Shown: positions 36,280 through 45,689, numbered from the stretch's first letter. The stretch is DNA of 64,000 bases from MED-G105 sp050331095 (GCA_050331095.1 JBHJHE010000010.1:1-64000), one strand, 5' to 3'. The notes: a model not told the origin generated them from the letters alone. Numbers and translations: made by a program.

Positions 36280-38631
36280 TTAGTCGGCGGTCGGTTTCGC
36301 GTTCGAACGGCGCGCGCGCCGCGTCTTGCCCTTGGTCTTCTTCGGCCTGGCGGTCGATTTTGAAGACGTCGTTTTCGCGGCTTTGCCGCGCTTGGCGCTT
36401 TCGCCGCCCGGCTTTTTCGGCTTGGCCCGCCGCCGCGCGCGGCTCGCCGCGGGCGCGTCGGCGCACGCGCTCGCGTCCAACGGGATCGGGTCGCTCAGCA
36501 TATCGAAACGCAGGGCCCCGACGAGCGGCGCCGCCTCGACGAGCCGGACGCGTACGCTTTGGCCTAGTTGATAAGCCTCGCCGCTCGCTTCCCCCACAAC
36601 TGCGTTGAGGCGCTCCTCAAAGCGAAAGCGCTCAGCCCCAAGGCTCCGCATAGGCACAAAGCCGTCCGCGCCCGTTTCGTCGAGGGCGACGAAGACGCCG
36701 AAGCGGGTGACGCCGCGAATGCGCGCGTCGAACTCTTCGCCCACGCGCGCTTCAAGGTGCGCGGCGAGGTAGCGGTCCTTCGCCTCGCGCTCGGCGGCCA
36801 TCGCCCGTCGTTCGAGGTCGGAGATTTCGTCGGCGATCCGAGGCAGCGCGGCGGCCTCCGCGTCTGTCTGACCGCCGGGGCCGAGCCCGCACGCGGCGAC
36901 GAGCGCGCGATGCACGGTGAGGTCCGCATACCGGCGAATGGGCGAGGTGAAGTGGGAGTAGCGGGGCAGATTCAAGCCGAAATGGCCGACGTTCTCGGTG
37001 GCGTATACGGCCTGCTGCTGGGCGCGGAGGATCGCCTCGGAGACCATTTCCTTTTGGCCGCGCGCCTCGGCGGTCTTCAGGATCTGATTGAAGTTCGCGG
37101 GCCTCACCGAGCCGCCTTTGACGAGCGAATAGCCAAGGCTCGCGAGATAATCGCGGGCCGCATCCAACCGCTCCGGATCGGGTGCGTCATGGACGCGATA
37201 GATCTGCGTCCGCTTGCGCCGCTCCAGCGTCTCCGCCGCGGCGATGTTGGCGAGGATCATGAATTCTTCGATCAGCCGGTGGGCGTCGAAGCGCTCCCGG
37301 CGCTCCACGCGATCCACCCGTCCATCGGCGCCCAGAACGATGCGGCGTTCGGGGAGGTCGAGATCTAGAGGCGCGCGCTTGGCGCGTTCGCTCCAGCGCG
37401 CGTCAAAGGCCGCCTTCAGCGTCCGTACGGTCTTGGCGACGGCGTCGCCGCCGCCCCCGCCATCAATGACGCCTTGCGCGTCTTCGTAGCTCAGCTTCGC
37501 CGCCGACCGCATGACGGCGCGCATGAACCGGTGCCGGCGTTTGCGTCCACCGGCGTCCAGAACCATTTCAACGGCCAGGCACGGTCGGTCTTCGCCTTCG
37601 CGCAACGAACAAAGATCGTTCGAAAGACGCTCCGGCAACATCGGCACGACGCGGTCCGGCATGTAGACGGAGTTGCCGCGCTTCAGCGCCTCCTCGTCGA
37701 GCGCCGAGCCCGGTCGCACGAACCAGCTCACGTCGGCGATCGCGACGACGACGACAAAGCCGCCAGGGTTCGAATCGTCGCCGTCGGGCGCCGCCCACAC
37801 GGCGTCGTCATGGTCATTGGCGTCGGCGGGGTCGATCGTGACGAGCGGCCGGTCGCGCAGGTTTTCGCGGTCGTCGGTGCCCGGCGCGGACGCGCGGTCG
37901 GCTTCGGCGACAGCCGCGGCCGGCATCTCAAGCCTGACGCCGTGATTGGCGAGCGCGATCAACGAATGCGCGGCCTCGTCGTCGACGTGTCCGACGATGT
38001 CGCGCACCCGGCCGTAAGTGGAGCTTGACCCGCGCCGCGGCGCCGCCTCGATCCACACGAGATCGCCGTCCTTCGCGCCGCGGGCGTCCTGGCGCTCGAT
38101 CGTGAATTTCGTCCGCGCCCGCCGATCGAGCGGTTCGGCGAGCCCGCCGAAGCGCTTGGCGCGGAAAACCGCCAGCGCCCGGTGCGCGGCCTTGCCGATC
38201 GGCTTGATGATCTGCGCCTCGTATCCATCGCCGCTCCGACGCGTCCGCACGAGCAGTCGGTCGTCGACGCCGGGCGCCGGCTTTTGATTCGCCTGCTCGC
38301 GCGGCGAGACGCGGATGCGCGGCGGAGCGCCTTTCTCCCGCCAGGTCGTCGGCGCACAGACGAGACCCCCGTCATCATCGATCGCCGTGACGTCGACGGG
38401 GAGGACCGGCGGCAATTCGCCTGCGACGGCGACGCGCTTCGGTCGCGAGCGGCCGATCAGGCCGTCCGCCTCCATCTCTTTGAGGAGAGCGCGAAGGTCG
38501 GCGCGCGCGGGGCCCTTGACGTCAAAGGCTCGGGCGATGTCGCGCCGCGCCGCGTCGCCGTCGGTCGTCTTCAGCCAGTCGAGGATAGCGCGCTTCGTCG
38601 GCAGCGCGGCGGCGGGGCGTTTCGGCGCCAA
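36280..38631 (-). CDS. rnr: Ribonuclease R
   Basis: This is a 783-residue 3'-to-5' exoribonuclease that degrades structured RNA. Domains in order are an N-terminal winged-helix region, cold-shock OB folds, and an RNB catalytic core with the Asp cluster in TIDPADANDHDDAVW. DRVVPMLPERLSNDLCSLRE and the SPIRRYADL block (near residue 565) follow, then an S1 domain and a Lys/Arg/Ser-rich tail of about 55 residues. Downstream of topA in many alphaproteobacteria, it is here separated from topA by two small genes. Confidence 0.95.
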   Translation of the reverse strand: MAPKRPAAALPTKRAILDWLKTTDGDAARRDIARAFDVKGPARADLRALLKEMEADGLIGRSRPKRVAVAGELPPVLPVDVTAIDDDGGLVCAPTTWREKGAPPRIRVSPREQANQKPAPGVDDRLLVRTRRSGDGYEAQIIKPIGKAAHRALAVFRAKRFGGLAEPLDRRARTKFTIERQDARGAKDGDLVWIEAAPRRGSSSTYGRVRDIVGHVDDEAAHSLIALANHGVRLEMPAAAVAEADRASAPGTDDRENLRDRPLVTIDPADANDHDDAVWAAPDGDDSNPGGFVVVVAIADVSWFVRPGSALDEEALKRGNSVYMPDRVVPMLPERLSNDLCSLREGEDRPCLAVEMVLDAGGRKRRHRFMRAVMRSAAKLSYEDAQGVIDGGGGGDAVAKTVRTLKAAFDARWSERAKRAPLDLDLPERRIVLGADGRVDRVERRERFDAHRLIEEFMILANIAAAETLERRKRTQIYRVHDAPDPERLDAARDYLASLGYSLVKGGSVRPANFNQILKTAEARGQKEMVSEAILRAQQQAVYATENVGHFGLNLPRYSHFTSPIRRYADLTVHRALVAACGLGPGGQTDAEAAALPRIADEISDLERRAMAAEREAKDRYLAAHLEARVGEEFDARIRGVTRFGVFVALDETGADGFVPMRSLGAERFRFEERLNAVVGEASGEAYQLGQSVRVRLVEAAPLVGALRFDMLSDPIPLDASACADAPAASRARRRAKPKKPGGESAKRGKAAKTTSSKSTARPKKTKGKTRRARRSNAKPTAD

Positions 38632-38695
38632 GGCGGCTCCAATCGTCTCTAGATCGAACGAGCCCGCCTAACACGGTTCGGCGCAATGCGGCGAT

Positions 38696-39268
38696 TTAAG
38701 GTCCCGCGAGCGGATTGATCGGCCGGCCGTCGACGCGGATCTCGTAATGGAGGTGCACCGCGGTGGCGTTGCCGGTCGAGCCGGTGAGGCCGATGCGCGC
38801 GCCGCTCTTCAAACGCGCGCCGGGATCGACGCCGACGCGAGACAGGTGGGCGTAGCGGGTGACGACTCCGCGGCCGTGGCGGACGTCGACGGTCAGGCCG
38901 TAACCGCGCAAGCGCCCGACGAACGAGACTTCGCCCGCAGCGGCCGCCGCGACGGGCGCGGGACGTCCCGTGTAGAGGGCGACGCCCTCATGTCGCCGAC
39001 CGCGCCGGCGCGGACCAAAGCCCGACGATAGGCACGCTTGCGAAGGCGTACGCGAGAGAGCGACGCCGCGAACGGAGATATGAGAGGCAAGATCGAGGCG
39101 CCCGTTTCGATCGGCGGGCGGGGCGTTCGCCACGCTGACGCCGTCGCATTTTCTTAAACTTATCGGGCCCACCGGCGACTGGCCATCATCGCCTGGCTGC
39201 GGCGTGACGCAGCCGGCGACGGCGAGCAATCCGGCTACGGCTACGGCGGACGGCGAACGAATACCCAT
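38696..39268 (-). CDS. LytM/M23-type lipoprotein lacking one zinc ligand
   Basis: This is a 190-residue predicted lipoprotein (lipobox LAVAGC, Cys20) with a C-terminal LytM fold. Active M23 endopeptidases use HxxxD and HxH to hold zinc. Here the first motif is H93-E-G-V-A97, with Ala in place of Asp, while YAHLS and HLHYEIR (H172, H174) are kept. It is probably a non-catalytic regulator of the EnvC/NlpD kind or a much altered enzyme. It is transcribed toward rnr with a 64-base gap. Confidence 0.78.
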   Translation of the reverse strand: MGIRSPSAVAVAGLLAVAGCVTPQPGDDGQSPVGPISLRKCDGVSVANAPPADRNGRLDLASHISVRGVALSRTPSQACLSSGFGPRRRGRRHEGVALYTGRPAPVAAAAAGEVSFVGRLRGYGLTVDVRHGRGVVTRYAHLSRVGVDPGARLKSGARIGLTGSTGNATAVHLHYEIRVDGRPINPLAGP

Positions 39269-39329
39269 CGACGCCAGGTTAGCCGGAAAACGTGGCCGCT
39301 TTCAGAACGCGACGGCCACGATCGCGAGA

Positions 39330-39524
39330 TCAGCCGACGCGGAAGGCCGAGCGTGTTTTCTGCTGTTCGACGAACGCTTTAGCAGCTTCTTCTCCCGACT
39401 TGGTGACGGCGCCGGCGTCCGTGATCCAGCCCAGCCGCTGAGCGTTTGCGCGTCCGTCCACGTCTTCGCCGCAAGCGAGCGAGGCGGCGTACGCGGCCAA
39501 CAGATCGATCTTCTCTTGCGTCAT
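39330..39524 (-). CDS. Small protein of unknown function
   Basis: This 64-residue frame starts at ATG 39524. The composition is ordinary for a folded protein: helix LLAAYAASLACG, then ANAQRLGWITDAGAVTKSGE, which could be a small winged-helix-like unit, then EEAAKAFVEQQKTRSAFRVG. I do not recognise the family. It lies in the minus-strand run between topA and the LytM-type lipoprotein gene, spaced about 60-75 bases from each. Confidence 0.55.
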   Translation of the reverse strand: MTQEKIDLLAAYAASLACGEDVDGRANAQRLGWITDAGAVTKSGEEAAKAFVEQQKTRSAFRVG

Positions 39525-39598
39525 CGAACGTCTCCCGTAACGGGCCCCGCCGCCAGGCAGGGCTACAGATTCGCTACGGGCTCGATGCCGACGCCGGA

Positions 39599-42265
39599 TC
39601 AGCTCGCGTCGGCGGGGGCGTTCTTGCTCGCCGTGGTTTTCTTCGCCGCGGTCTTGCGCGGCGCGGCTTTCTTGGCGGTCTTCTTTTTCGCTGCCTTCTT
39701 GGTAGTCGTCTTCTTGGTCGTCTTCTTCTTCGACGCTTTCTTTTTCGGCGCTTTCTTCTGGCGCTCGGCGATGAGCTCAAGTGCTTGCTCAAGCGTCACC
39801 GCTTCCGGCGCCACGCCCTTCGGCAAGGTCGCGTTCGTCTTGCCGTGTTTCACATAGGGACCATAGCGGCCGTCCATGACGTTGACGGGCGCGTCGTCGT
39901 CCGGGTGCTTGCCGAGTTCGCGCAAAGGTTTTTGGGCCGCGCCGCGGGCGCCCCGTGGATTGGCTTTCTTCTCTTCGATCAGCGTGACCGCACGATTGAT
40001 CCCGACCTCGAATACGTCGTCGATGCCGGGCAACGTCGCGTAGGTCTTGCCGTGTTTTACGAAGGGGCCATAGCGCCCGAGACCCGCGACGATCGTCTCC
40101 CCGTCCTGCGGATGCGCGCCGACGTCGCGGGGGAGGGACAACAGCATCAACGCTTTGGCGAGGTCGACGTCGTCCGCCCGCCACTGTTTCGGCAAGCCCG
40201 AGCGCTTCGGCTTTTCTTCAGCGCCCTTTTCCTGCTCGCCAAGCTGCACGTAAGGGCCGAAGCGGCCGACCTTCAAAAACACGTCGAGGCCGGTGTCCGG
40301 GTCGGCGCCCAGATTTTTGTCGGCGTTCGCTGACGGATCGTTCTCCGCCGCCGAGAGCTGTCGCGTATACTGACAGTTCGGATAGTTCGAGCAGCCGATG
40401 AACGCGCCGAATTTGCCGGTCTTGAGCGAAAGCCGACCGTCGTCGCAGGACGGACAGCCGCGCGGATCGGACCCGTCTTCTTTTTCTGGAAAAATCAACG
40501 GCCCGAGGGCCACGTTCAGCGCTTCGAGGACTTCGGATATCCGCAACTCGCCGGTTTCTTCGACCACGGCGTGGAAGTCGCGCCAGAATTCACGCAGGAA
40601 CGCCTTCCAGTCGACGTCGCCGTTCGAGATATGGTCGAGCGTTCCCTCGAGGTTCGCCGTGAAGTCGTATTCGACGTAGCGGCGGAAGAAGTTCTCCAGG
40701 AAGGCCGTGACGATCCGGCCTTTGGAGTCCGGCAAGAAGCGGTTCTTCTCGAGCGCGACGTAGCCGCGGTCTTGGAGCGTTGAGAGGATCGACGCGTAGG
40801 TCGACGGACGGCCGATGCCAAGCTCCTCGAGACGCTTGACGAGCGAGGCTTCGGAGAAGCGCGGCGGCGGCTGGGTGAAGTGCTGGTCGGCTTTGACGTC
40901 GCGCGCGTCGGCCCCGGAGCCGGCGTTGACCTTCGGCAACACGCCGCCTTCCTCGTCATCCTTATTCTGATCGTCGCGGCCCTCTTCGTAGACTCTGAGA
41001 AAGCCGTCAAAGAGAACGACCGTGCCCGTCGCCCGCAGGCCCGTTTTCTTATCCGCAGACAGAATGTCGATCGTTGTGTTTTCGAGCCGTGCGGCCTCCA
41101 TCTGGCTTGCGACCGCGCGTTTCCAGATGAGTGCGTAGAGCTTCGCTTGATCGTCGTCGAGACCGCGTACGGTGTCCGGGGCGCGGTCGAAGCCCGTCGG
41201 CCTGATGCACTCGTGCGCTTCCTGAGCGTTCTTCGCTTTCGTCTTGTAGACCCGCGGCGCGTCGGGACGGTAATTCGCGCCATACTGACGTTCAATGGCG
41301 TCGCGGGCGTCGGCGATCGCTTCGGGCGCCATGTCGACGCCGTCGGTTCGCATATAGGTGATGAGGCCCGTGGTCTCGCCGCCGATGTCGACGCCTTCAT
41401 AAAGCCGTTGCGCCGTTCGCATGGTGCGCGAGGCGTTGAAGCCGAGCTTGCGCGCGGCCTCCTGCTGCAACGTGGACGTGGTGAACGGCGGCGAGGGGTT
41501 GCGCCGGCCGGGCTTCGCCTCAACGGCGTCGATCGTGAAGGTCGCCGCTTCGATAGCGCGCTTCGCCGCCGTCGCCAGGGCCTCGGCGTTCAGCGTGAAC
41601 TTTTTGAGCTTCTCGCCCTCGTGGGTCACAAGCCGCGCGGCGAACGGCGCGCTCCCGTCGGACGTCACCGACGCGGCGACCGTCCAGTACTCTTCCGGGA
41701 CGAAGCGCTCGATCTCGATCTCGCGCTCGCAGACGAGGCGCAGCGCCACCGACTGCGCGCGGCCCGCCGAGCGCGCGCCCGGCAGTTTCCGCCACAGGAC
41801 CGGCGACAGCGTGAACCCGACGAGATAGTCGAGCGCGCGGCGGGCGAGGTAGGCGTCGACAAGGTCCTGGTCGATTTCGCGCGGGTTCGCCATCGCTTCC
41901 TGCACGGCGCGTTTGGTGATGGCGTTGAACGCGACGCGGTCGATGCGGACGTCTTTTTTCAGAGCCTTTTTCTGAGCCAGCACCTCCAGGATGTGCCACG
42001 AGATCGCTTCGCCCTCGCGGTCGGGGTCGGTGGCGAGCACGAGACGCTCGGCGCCTTTAAGGGCGTCCGCGATCTCTTTCACGCGCTTGCGCGACCCCGC
42101 GTCGAGCTCCCACGTCATCGCGAAGTCGCGATCCGGGTCCACCGAGCCGTCCTTAGACGGCAGATCGCGAATGTGGCCGTAGGACGCGAGAACCTTGTAG
42201 TTCGGGCCCAGATATTTGTTGATGGTCTTCGCCTTTGACGGCGATTCGACGACGACGACTTCCAT
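39599..42265 (-). CDS. topA: DNA topoisomerase I
   Basis: This type IA topoisomerase relaxes negative supercoils. At 888 residues it has the Toprim domain (VESPSKAKT; D80, D82 and E84 in ATDPDREGEA) and the active-site Tyr304 in GLITYMRTDG. One Cys4 zinc ribbon follows (CPSCDDGRLSLKTGKF and later CSNYPNC). Tandem C-terminal repeats come next (GRYGPFVKHGKTYATLP and GRYGPYVKHGKTNATLP). It ends in a Lys-rich tail of about 50 residues that probably binds DNA electrostatically. It follows dprA on the same strand; a strong hairpin lies in the leader. Confidence 0.96.
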   Translation of the reverse strand: MEVVVVESPSKAKTINKYLGPNYKVLASYGHIRDLPSKDGSVDPDRDFAMTWELDAGSRKRVKEIADALKGAERLVLATDPDREGEAISWHILEVLAQKKALKKDVRIDRVAFNAITKRAVQEAMANPREIDQDLVDAYLARRALDYLVGFTLSPVLWRKLPGARSAGRAQSVALRLVCEREIEIERFVPEEYWTVAASVTSDGSAPFAARLVTHEGEKLKKFTLNAEALATAAKRAIEAATFTIDAVEAKPGRRNPSPPFTTSTLQQEAARKLGFNASRTMRTAQRLYEGVDIGGETTGLITYMRTDGVDMAPEAIADARDAIERQYGANYRPDAPRVYKTKAKNAQEAHECIRPTGFDRAPDTVRGLDDDQAKLYALIWKRAVASQMEAARLENTTIDILSADKKTGLRATGTVVLFDGFLRVYEEGRDDQNKDDEEGGVLPKVNAGSGADARDVKADQHFTQPPPRFSEASLVKRLEELGIGRPSTYASILSTLQDRGYVALEKNRFLPDSKGRIVTAFLENFFRRYVEYDFTANLEGTLDHISNGDVDWKAFLREFWRDFHAVVEETGELRISEVLEALNVALGPLIFPEKEDGSDPRGCPSCDDGRLSLKTGKFGAFIGCSNYPNCQYTRQLSAAENDPSANADKNLGADPDTGLDVFLKVGRFGPYVQLGEQEKGAEEKPKRSGLPKQWRADDVDLAKALMLLSLPRDVGAHPQDGETIVAGLGRYGPFVKHGKTYATLPGIDDVFEVGINRAVTLIEEKKANPRGARGAAQKPLRELGKHPDDDAPVNVMDGRYGPYVKHGKTNATLPKGVAPEAVTLEQALELIAERQKKAPKKKASKKKTTKKTTTKKAAKKKTAKKAAPRKTAAKKTTASKNAPADAS

Positions 42266-42295
42266 GCGTGAGGGACGCTCCCCTGGTCGGCCGGC

Positions 42296-42329
42296 CGGCC
42301 CGCCGCGCAGGCGGCGGCGCGGCGGGCCG
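42296..42329 (-). promoter_or_regulatory. Strong GC hairpin in the dprA-topA gap
   Basis: A perfect 13-bp inverted repeat (CGGCCCGCCGCGC at 42296-42308, complement at 42317-42329) with an 8-base loop lies 31 bases upstream of the topA start. No U-run follows in the direction of transcription. It could slow transcription or translation into topA, or mark an mRNA processing point. Confidence 0.4.
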
Positions 42330-42388
42330 TTGGCGCGGGAAACTGCGTCGCGGCCCGGCGCGCTGTCAACCGGGCGGGGAAAGCCCGA

Positions 42389-43522
42389 TCAACCGGCGAG
42401 GGCGAAGCCGCCGCCGTCTGTCTCCACAGCCTCGCCGGCGAGGACGAGGCCGATGAGAGCGTCGAGCGCCGCGCCGGGGCGCGCGCTCGTCGGCGGTTCT
42501 CCGAGCGCGCGAAGAAGCTCGTCGCGGTGGGTGGGCGCGTGGCTCAGAAGCGCACGGGCCGCCGCCCGCAGCGCGTCGTCGTCCCGCTCCGCGTCCGGCC
42601 CGTCGGCGTCGGCGGCCCAGGCGAAAAGGTCCCGGTCGGGGTCGCTGACGCCGCGCACCTGCGCCGCCAGGGCCTCCAGCACGTCGTCCGCCGTTTCGAC
42701 CAATGTCGCGCCCTCGCGCAGCAGTTTGTTGGCGCCTTCGCTGCGCGGATCGAGGGGCGAGCCCGGCACGGCGAAGACCTCGCGCCCCTGTTCGAGGGCG
42801 TAGCGCGCGGTGATCAACGTGCCGGAGCGCCGCGCCGCTTCGACGACGACGACGCCGCGCGACAACCCGGAAATCAGGCGGTTGCGGCGCGGGAAGTCCC
42901 GCGCCGTCGGCTGCGCGCCCGGCGCGCGCTCCGACACGATCGCGCCGCGATCGGCGATCGCCCGGGTTAAATCGGCGTGCTCCGGCGGATAGATCACGTC
43001 GATGCCGCCGGCGACGACGGCGATCGTGCCCGTTTCCATCGCCGCGGCGTGCGCGGCCCCGTCAATTCCATAGGCGAGGCCCGAGACGACGACGACGCCC
43101 GCGGCGCCGAGACCGCCCGCCAACCGCTCGGCGATTTTGCGGCCGGCGAGAGAGGCGTTGCGCGCGCCGACGATCGCGACGGCCGGCGGTTCGAACAGCG
43201 AAGCCGCCCCACACACATAGAGGACGGGCGGATGGTCCGGGATCGCGCGCAGGGGCGTCGGGTAGTCGGGCTCGGCGGCGCAGACCGCCCGCGCGCCGAC
43301 AGCGTCGGCCGCTTCAAGCTCGGCTTCCACGTCTTCGACCGATGGCGGTCGCGCCGGCGCTCGCGCCCCGGCCCGTTTTGAAAGCGCCGGCAGCGCGTCA
43401 ATGGCGGCGGCGCATGAGCCGAACCGCTCCCGCAGCCGATGAAAGGTCACCGGGCCGACGTTCTCGGTTCGGATCAGCCGGATCCAGTCGCGGCGCTCGG
43501 CGTGGGAAAGCGCGCCTGACAT
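42389..43522 (-). CDS. dprA: DNA-processing protein DprA
   Basis: This protein loads RecA on single-stranded DNA during natural transformation. The 377-residue product has an N-terminal SAM-like region and the Rossmann-type core (VAIVGARNASLAGRKIAERL, VVSGLAYGIDGAAHAAAM, FPRRNRLISGLSRGVVVVEA, GSLITARYALEQ-like SGTLITARYALEQGREVFAV). A C-terminal winged-helix-like end follows. The ATG at 43522 is preferred over 43561, which overlaps plsY; the plsY stop lies five bases upstream, implying coupling. Confidence 0.94.
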   Translation of the reverse strand: MSGALSHAERRDWIRLIRTENVGPVTFHRLRERFGSCAAAIDALPALSKRAGARAPARPPSVEDVEAELEAADAVGARAVCAAEPDYPTPLRAIPDHPPVLYVCGAASLFEPPAVAIVGARNASLAGRKIAERLAGGLGAAGVVVVSGLAYGIDGAAHAAAMETGTIAVVAGGIDVIYPPEHADLTRAIADRGAIVSERAPGAQPTARDFPRRNRLISGLSRGVVVVEAARRSGTLITARYALEQGREVFAVPGSPLDPRSEGANKLLREGATLVETADDVLEALAAQVRGVSDPDRDLFAWAADADGPDAERDDDALRAAARALLSHAPTHRDELLRALGEPPTSARPGAALDALIGLVLAGEAVETDGGGFALAG

Positions 43523-43526
43523 GCGC

Positions 43527-44144
43527 TCAAGACCCGTCCGCGGGCGCGGGCGCCGGCGCACTATCGGTCTTTTTCGCTCCGATCTTCGGCTCTGCGCCGC
43601 GGATCAGGCGATCGACGTTCGACCGATGGCGGACGAAGATGATCGCCGTCATGAACGCCGCGGCGAGCGCGGTCCCGGGCCGACCCATGGCGAAAAGGAC
43701 GAAGGGCGCGGCCGACGCGGCGACAAGGGCGGCGAGCGAGGAGAACCGGAAGACGCGGGCGACAGCGAGCCAGACGGCGCAGGCGACGACGCCCGCGGGC
43801 GGCCACAGGGCGATCAAGGTGCCGAGGAACGTCGCGACGCCCTTACCGCCCTTGAAACGCAGCCAAACGGGAAAGCAATGACCAAGAAAGGCCGCGGCGC
43901 CCGCGAATTCGGCGCTCAGGCCGACGGCGGACGCGGCGACGACGGCGATCGCGCCCTTGCCGCCGTCAAGGACGAGCGTCGCGAGGGCCAGGTCTTTTCG
44001 GCCCGTCCTGAGCACGTTGGTAGCGCCGATATTGCCGGAGCCTATCGCGCGAATGTCGCCGAGGCCGGCGAAGCGCGTGATGACGAGGCCGAATGGGATG
44101 GACCCCAACAGATAGCCGAAAACGACGGCTGCGACGTTGAGCAT
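43527..44144 (-). CDS. plsY: Glycerol-3-phosphate acyltransferase PlsY
   Basis: This inner-membrane enzyme acylates glycerol-3-phosphate from acyl-phosphate at the start of phospholipid synthesis. The 205-residue protein has five or so helices and the three PlsY loops: FGYLLGSIPFGLVI with GSGNIGATNVLR, then HCFPVWLRFKGGKGVATFLG, and HRSNVDRLIRGAEPKIG near the end. It starts 10 bases after pyrB. In many alphaproteobacteria pyrC occupies the space before plsY; it is missing here. Confidence 0.95.
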   Translation of the reverse strand: MLNVAAVVFGYLLGSIPFGLVITRFAGLGDIRAIGSGNIGATNVLRTGRKDLALATLVLDGGKGAIAVVAASAVGLSAEFAGAAAFLGHCFPVWLRFKGGKGVATFLGTLIALWPPAGVVACAVWLAVARVFRFSSLAALVAASAAPFVLFAMGRPGTALAAAFMTAIIFVRHRSNVDRLIRGAEPKIGAKKTDSAPAPAPADGS

Positions 44145-44154
44145 CGATCCGGCG

Positions 44155-45165
44155 CTATTCGAACAGGCGGCTCGGCCGCGAGCGTTCGATGTCGGCGATC
44201 TCGCTGCGCCCGCGCGTCAACAGAGCGTCGAGGCACGCCATGCGCATTGCGACACCGAAAAACACCTGCCGCGCTACGAGCGACCGATCGGGGTCGTCGA
44301 CGAGCTCGCCGTCGATCTCAACGCCGCGGTTGACCGGGCCAGGGTGCATGGCGAACGCGCCGGGCTTCGCGAACTCGAGGCTGGCGTGGGTCAGGCCGAA
44401 CGCGTCGAAGAAGCCGGACGCGGCGGACGCGGCGGCGTCGGCGTCCATGCGCTCGCGCTGCAGGCGCAGGGCCATCGCCACGTCGGCGCCTTCGAGGCCG
44501 GCGCGCAAATCGTCGAAGCGCTCGACCCCCGGATAATCGTCCGCCGCCGGCATCATCGCCGCCGGTCCGACGAAGCGCACCTTCGCCCCGAGCCGGAGCA
44601 GCAGGCGCGCGTCGGATCCCGCGACCCGGGAATGGCGCACGTCGCCGATGATCGCGACCGTCAACCCCTCGATCCGGCCGTGGGCGGATTTGATCGTCGC
44701 GGCGTCGAGGAGCGCCTGGGTCGGGTGTTCGCGCGCGCCGTCGCCCGCGTTGAGGACCGCGCAGGTCAGGCGGTCGGCGAGCGTCTCGTGCACGCGCGGT
44801 TCGGGGTGGCGCACGATCATCGCGTGGGCGCCCATGGCCGCGAGCGTCTGGCAGGTGTCGATGAAGCTCTCTTCTTTGTTCACCGACGAGGCGGCGACCG
44901 GAACGTTCAGAACGTCCGCGCCCAGCTTTTTTCCGGCCAGGTCGAAGGAAAGGTTCGTACGCGTTGAATCTTCGTAGAAGAGATTGATCTGCGTCTTGCC
45001 GGCGAGCCGCTGTGGCGGCCGCGCGCCGCGGCGCAGATGGCCGGCGTAGTGTTCAGCGAGCGAAATGAGAAAGGCGACGTCGGCGTCCGACAAGTCGTCG
45101 ACGCTGATCAGCCGGCGCGCGGCGAAGCCGCCTGTCGGCGGCGCGGGACGTTCGGCGCTTTCCAT
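44155..45165 (-). CDS. pyrB: Aspartate carbamoyltransferase catalytic subunit
   Basis: The enzyme makes carbamoyl-aspartate in pyrimidine synthesis. The 336-residue chain has the carbamoyl-phosphate loop FYEDSTRTNLSFDLAGKKLG, the second site in AASSVNKEESFIDT, HPTQALLDAATI, and MALRLQRERMDA plus HPGPVNRGVEIDGE near the C-terminus. It lies 44 bases downstream of ruvX and 10 bases upstream of plsY. Confidence 0.95.
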   Translation of the reverse strand: MESAERPAPPTGGFAARRLISVDDLSDADVAFLISLAEHYAGHLRRGARPPQRLAGKTQINLFYEDSTRTNLSFDLAGKKLGADVLNVPVAASSVNKEESFIDTCQTLAAMGAHAMIVRHPEPRVHETLADRLTCAVLNAGDGAREHPTQALLDAATIKSAHGRIEGLTVAIIGDVRHSRVAGSDARLLLRLGAKVRFVGPAAMMPAADDYPGVERFDDLRAGLEGADVAMALRLQRERMDADAAASAASGFFDAFGLTHASLEFAKPGAFAMHPGPVNRGVEIDGELVDDPDRSLVARQVFFGVAMRMACLDALLTRGRSEIADIERSRPSRLFE

Positions 45166-45209
45166 TGAGCGCGGGTTTTAACGGCGCCCGCCGGCGCCCG
45201 CAATCGACG

Positions 45210-45689
45210 TTACGCTTTCGTCGCGCGCGCCAGTCGGTCGATGGCGCCTTGAAGGATGTAAGCGGCGGCGGCGGCGTCGATCCGCGCCGCGCGTTTCGCG
45301 CGGCTGACGTCGATCGCGATCAGTTCGCGATCCATCGCCGCCGTCGACAGGCGTTCGTCCCAAAACGCGATCGGCGCGTCGGCGAGGGGCGAGCGGTTTT
45401 TCAGGTTGCGCGCGAAAGCGCGGGTCGATTGCGCGCGGGGGCCCTCGGTTCCGTCCATGTTGATCGGCAGTCCGATGACGAGACCGACGACGCCCCGCGC
45501 GTCGGCCAGCTCCGCGAGGCGCGCGGCGTCGAGGCCGAACTTGCGCCGCGCGATCGTCTCGACGGGCGTGGCGACGCGCCGGTCCGGATCGCAGGCCGCA
45601 ACGCCGATCGTATTCTCGCCGAGGTCGACGCCGAGCAGCGGCCCTCTCGGACCAAACGAAGCGGCGGCGTCCAGGAACTCGTCAGCCAT
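45210..45689 (-). CDS. ruvX: YqgF/RuvX-type Holliday junction resolvase-like nuclease
   Basis: This is a 159-residue RNase H-fold protein of the YqgF family, implicated in pre-16S rRNA end processing and Holliday junction resolution. GVDLGENTIGVAACDPDRR holds the first catalytic Asp, VVGLVIGLPINMDGTEGPRA the second element, and WDERLSTAAMDREL and DAAAAAYILQGAIDR the last acidic residues. It diverges from the peptidase-like gene 44 bases away. Confidence 0.94.
   Translation of the reverse strand: MADEFLDAAASFGPRGPLLGVDLGENTIGVAACDPDRRVATPVETIARRKFGLDAARLAELADARGVVGLVIGLPINMDGTEGPRAQSTRAFARNLKNRSPLADAPIAFWDERLSTAAMDRELIAIDVSRAKRAARIDAAAAAYILQGAIDRLARATKA

Noticed and set aside
39599..39760. 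The Lys-codon-rich 3' end of topA as a frameshift site
   Set aside because: The frame is continuous to a normal stop, and Lys-rich tails are common in alphaproteobacterial topoisomerase I.
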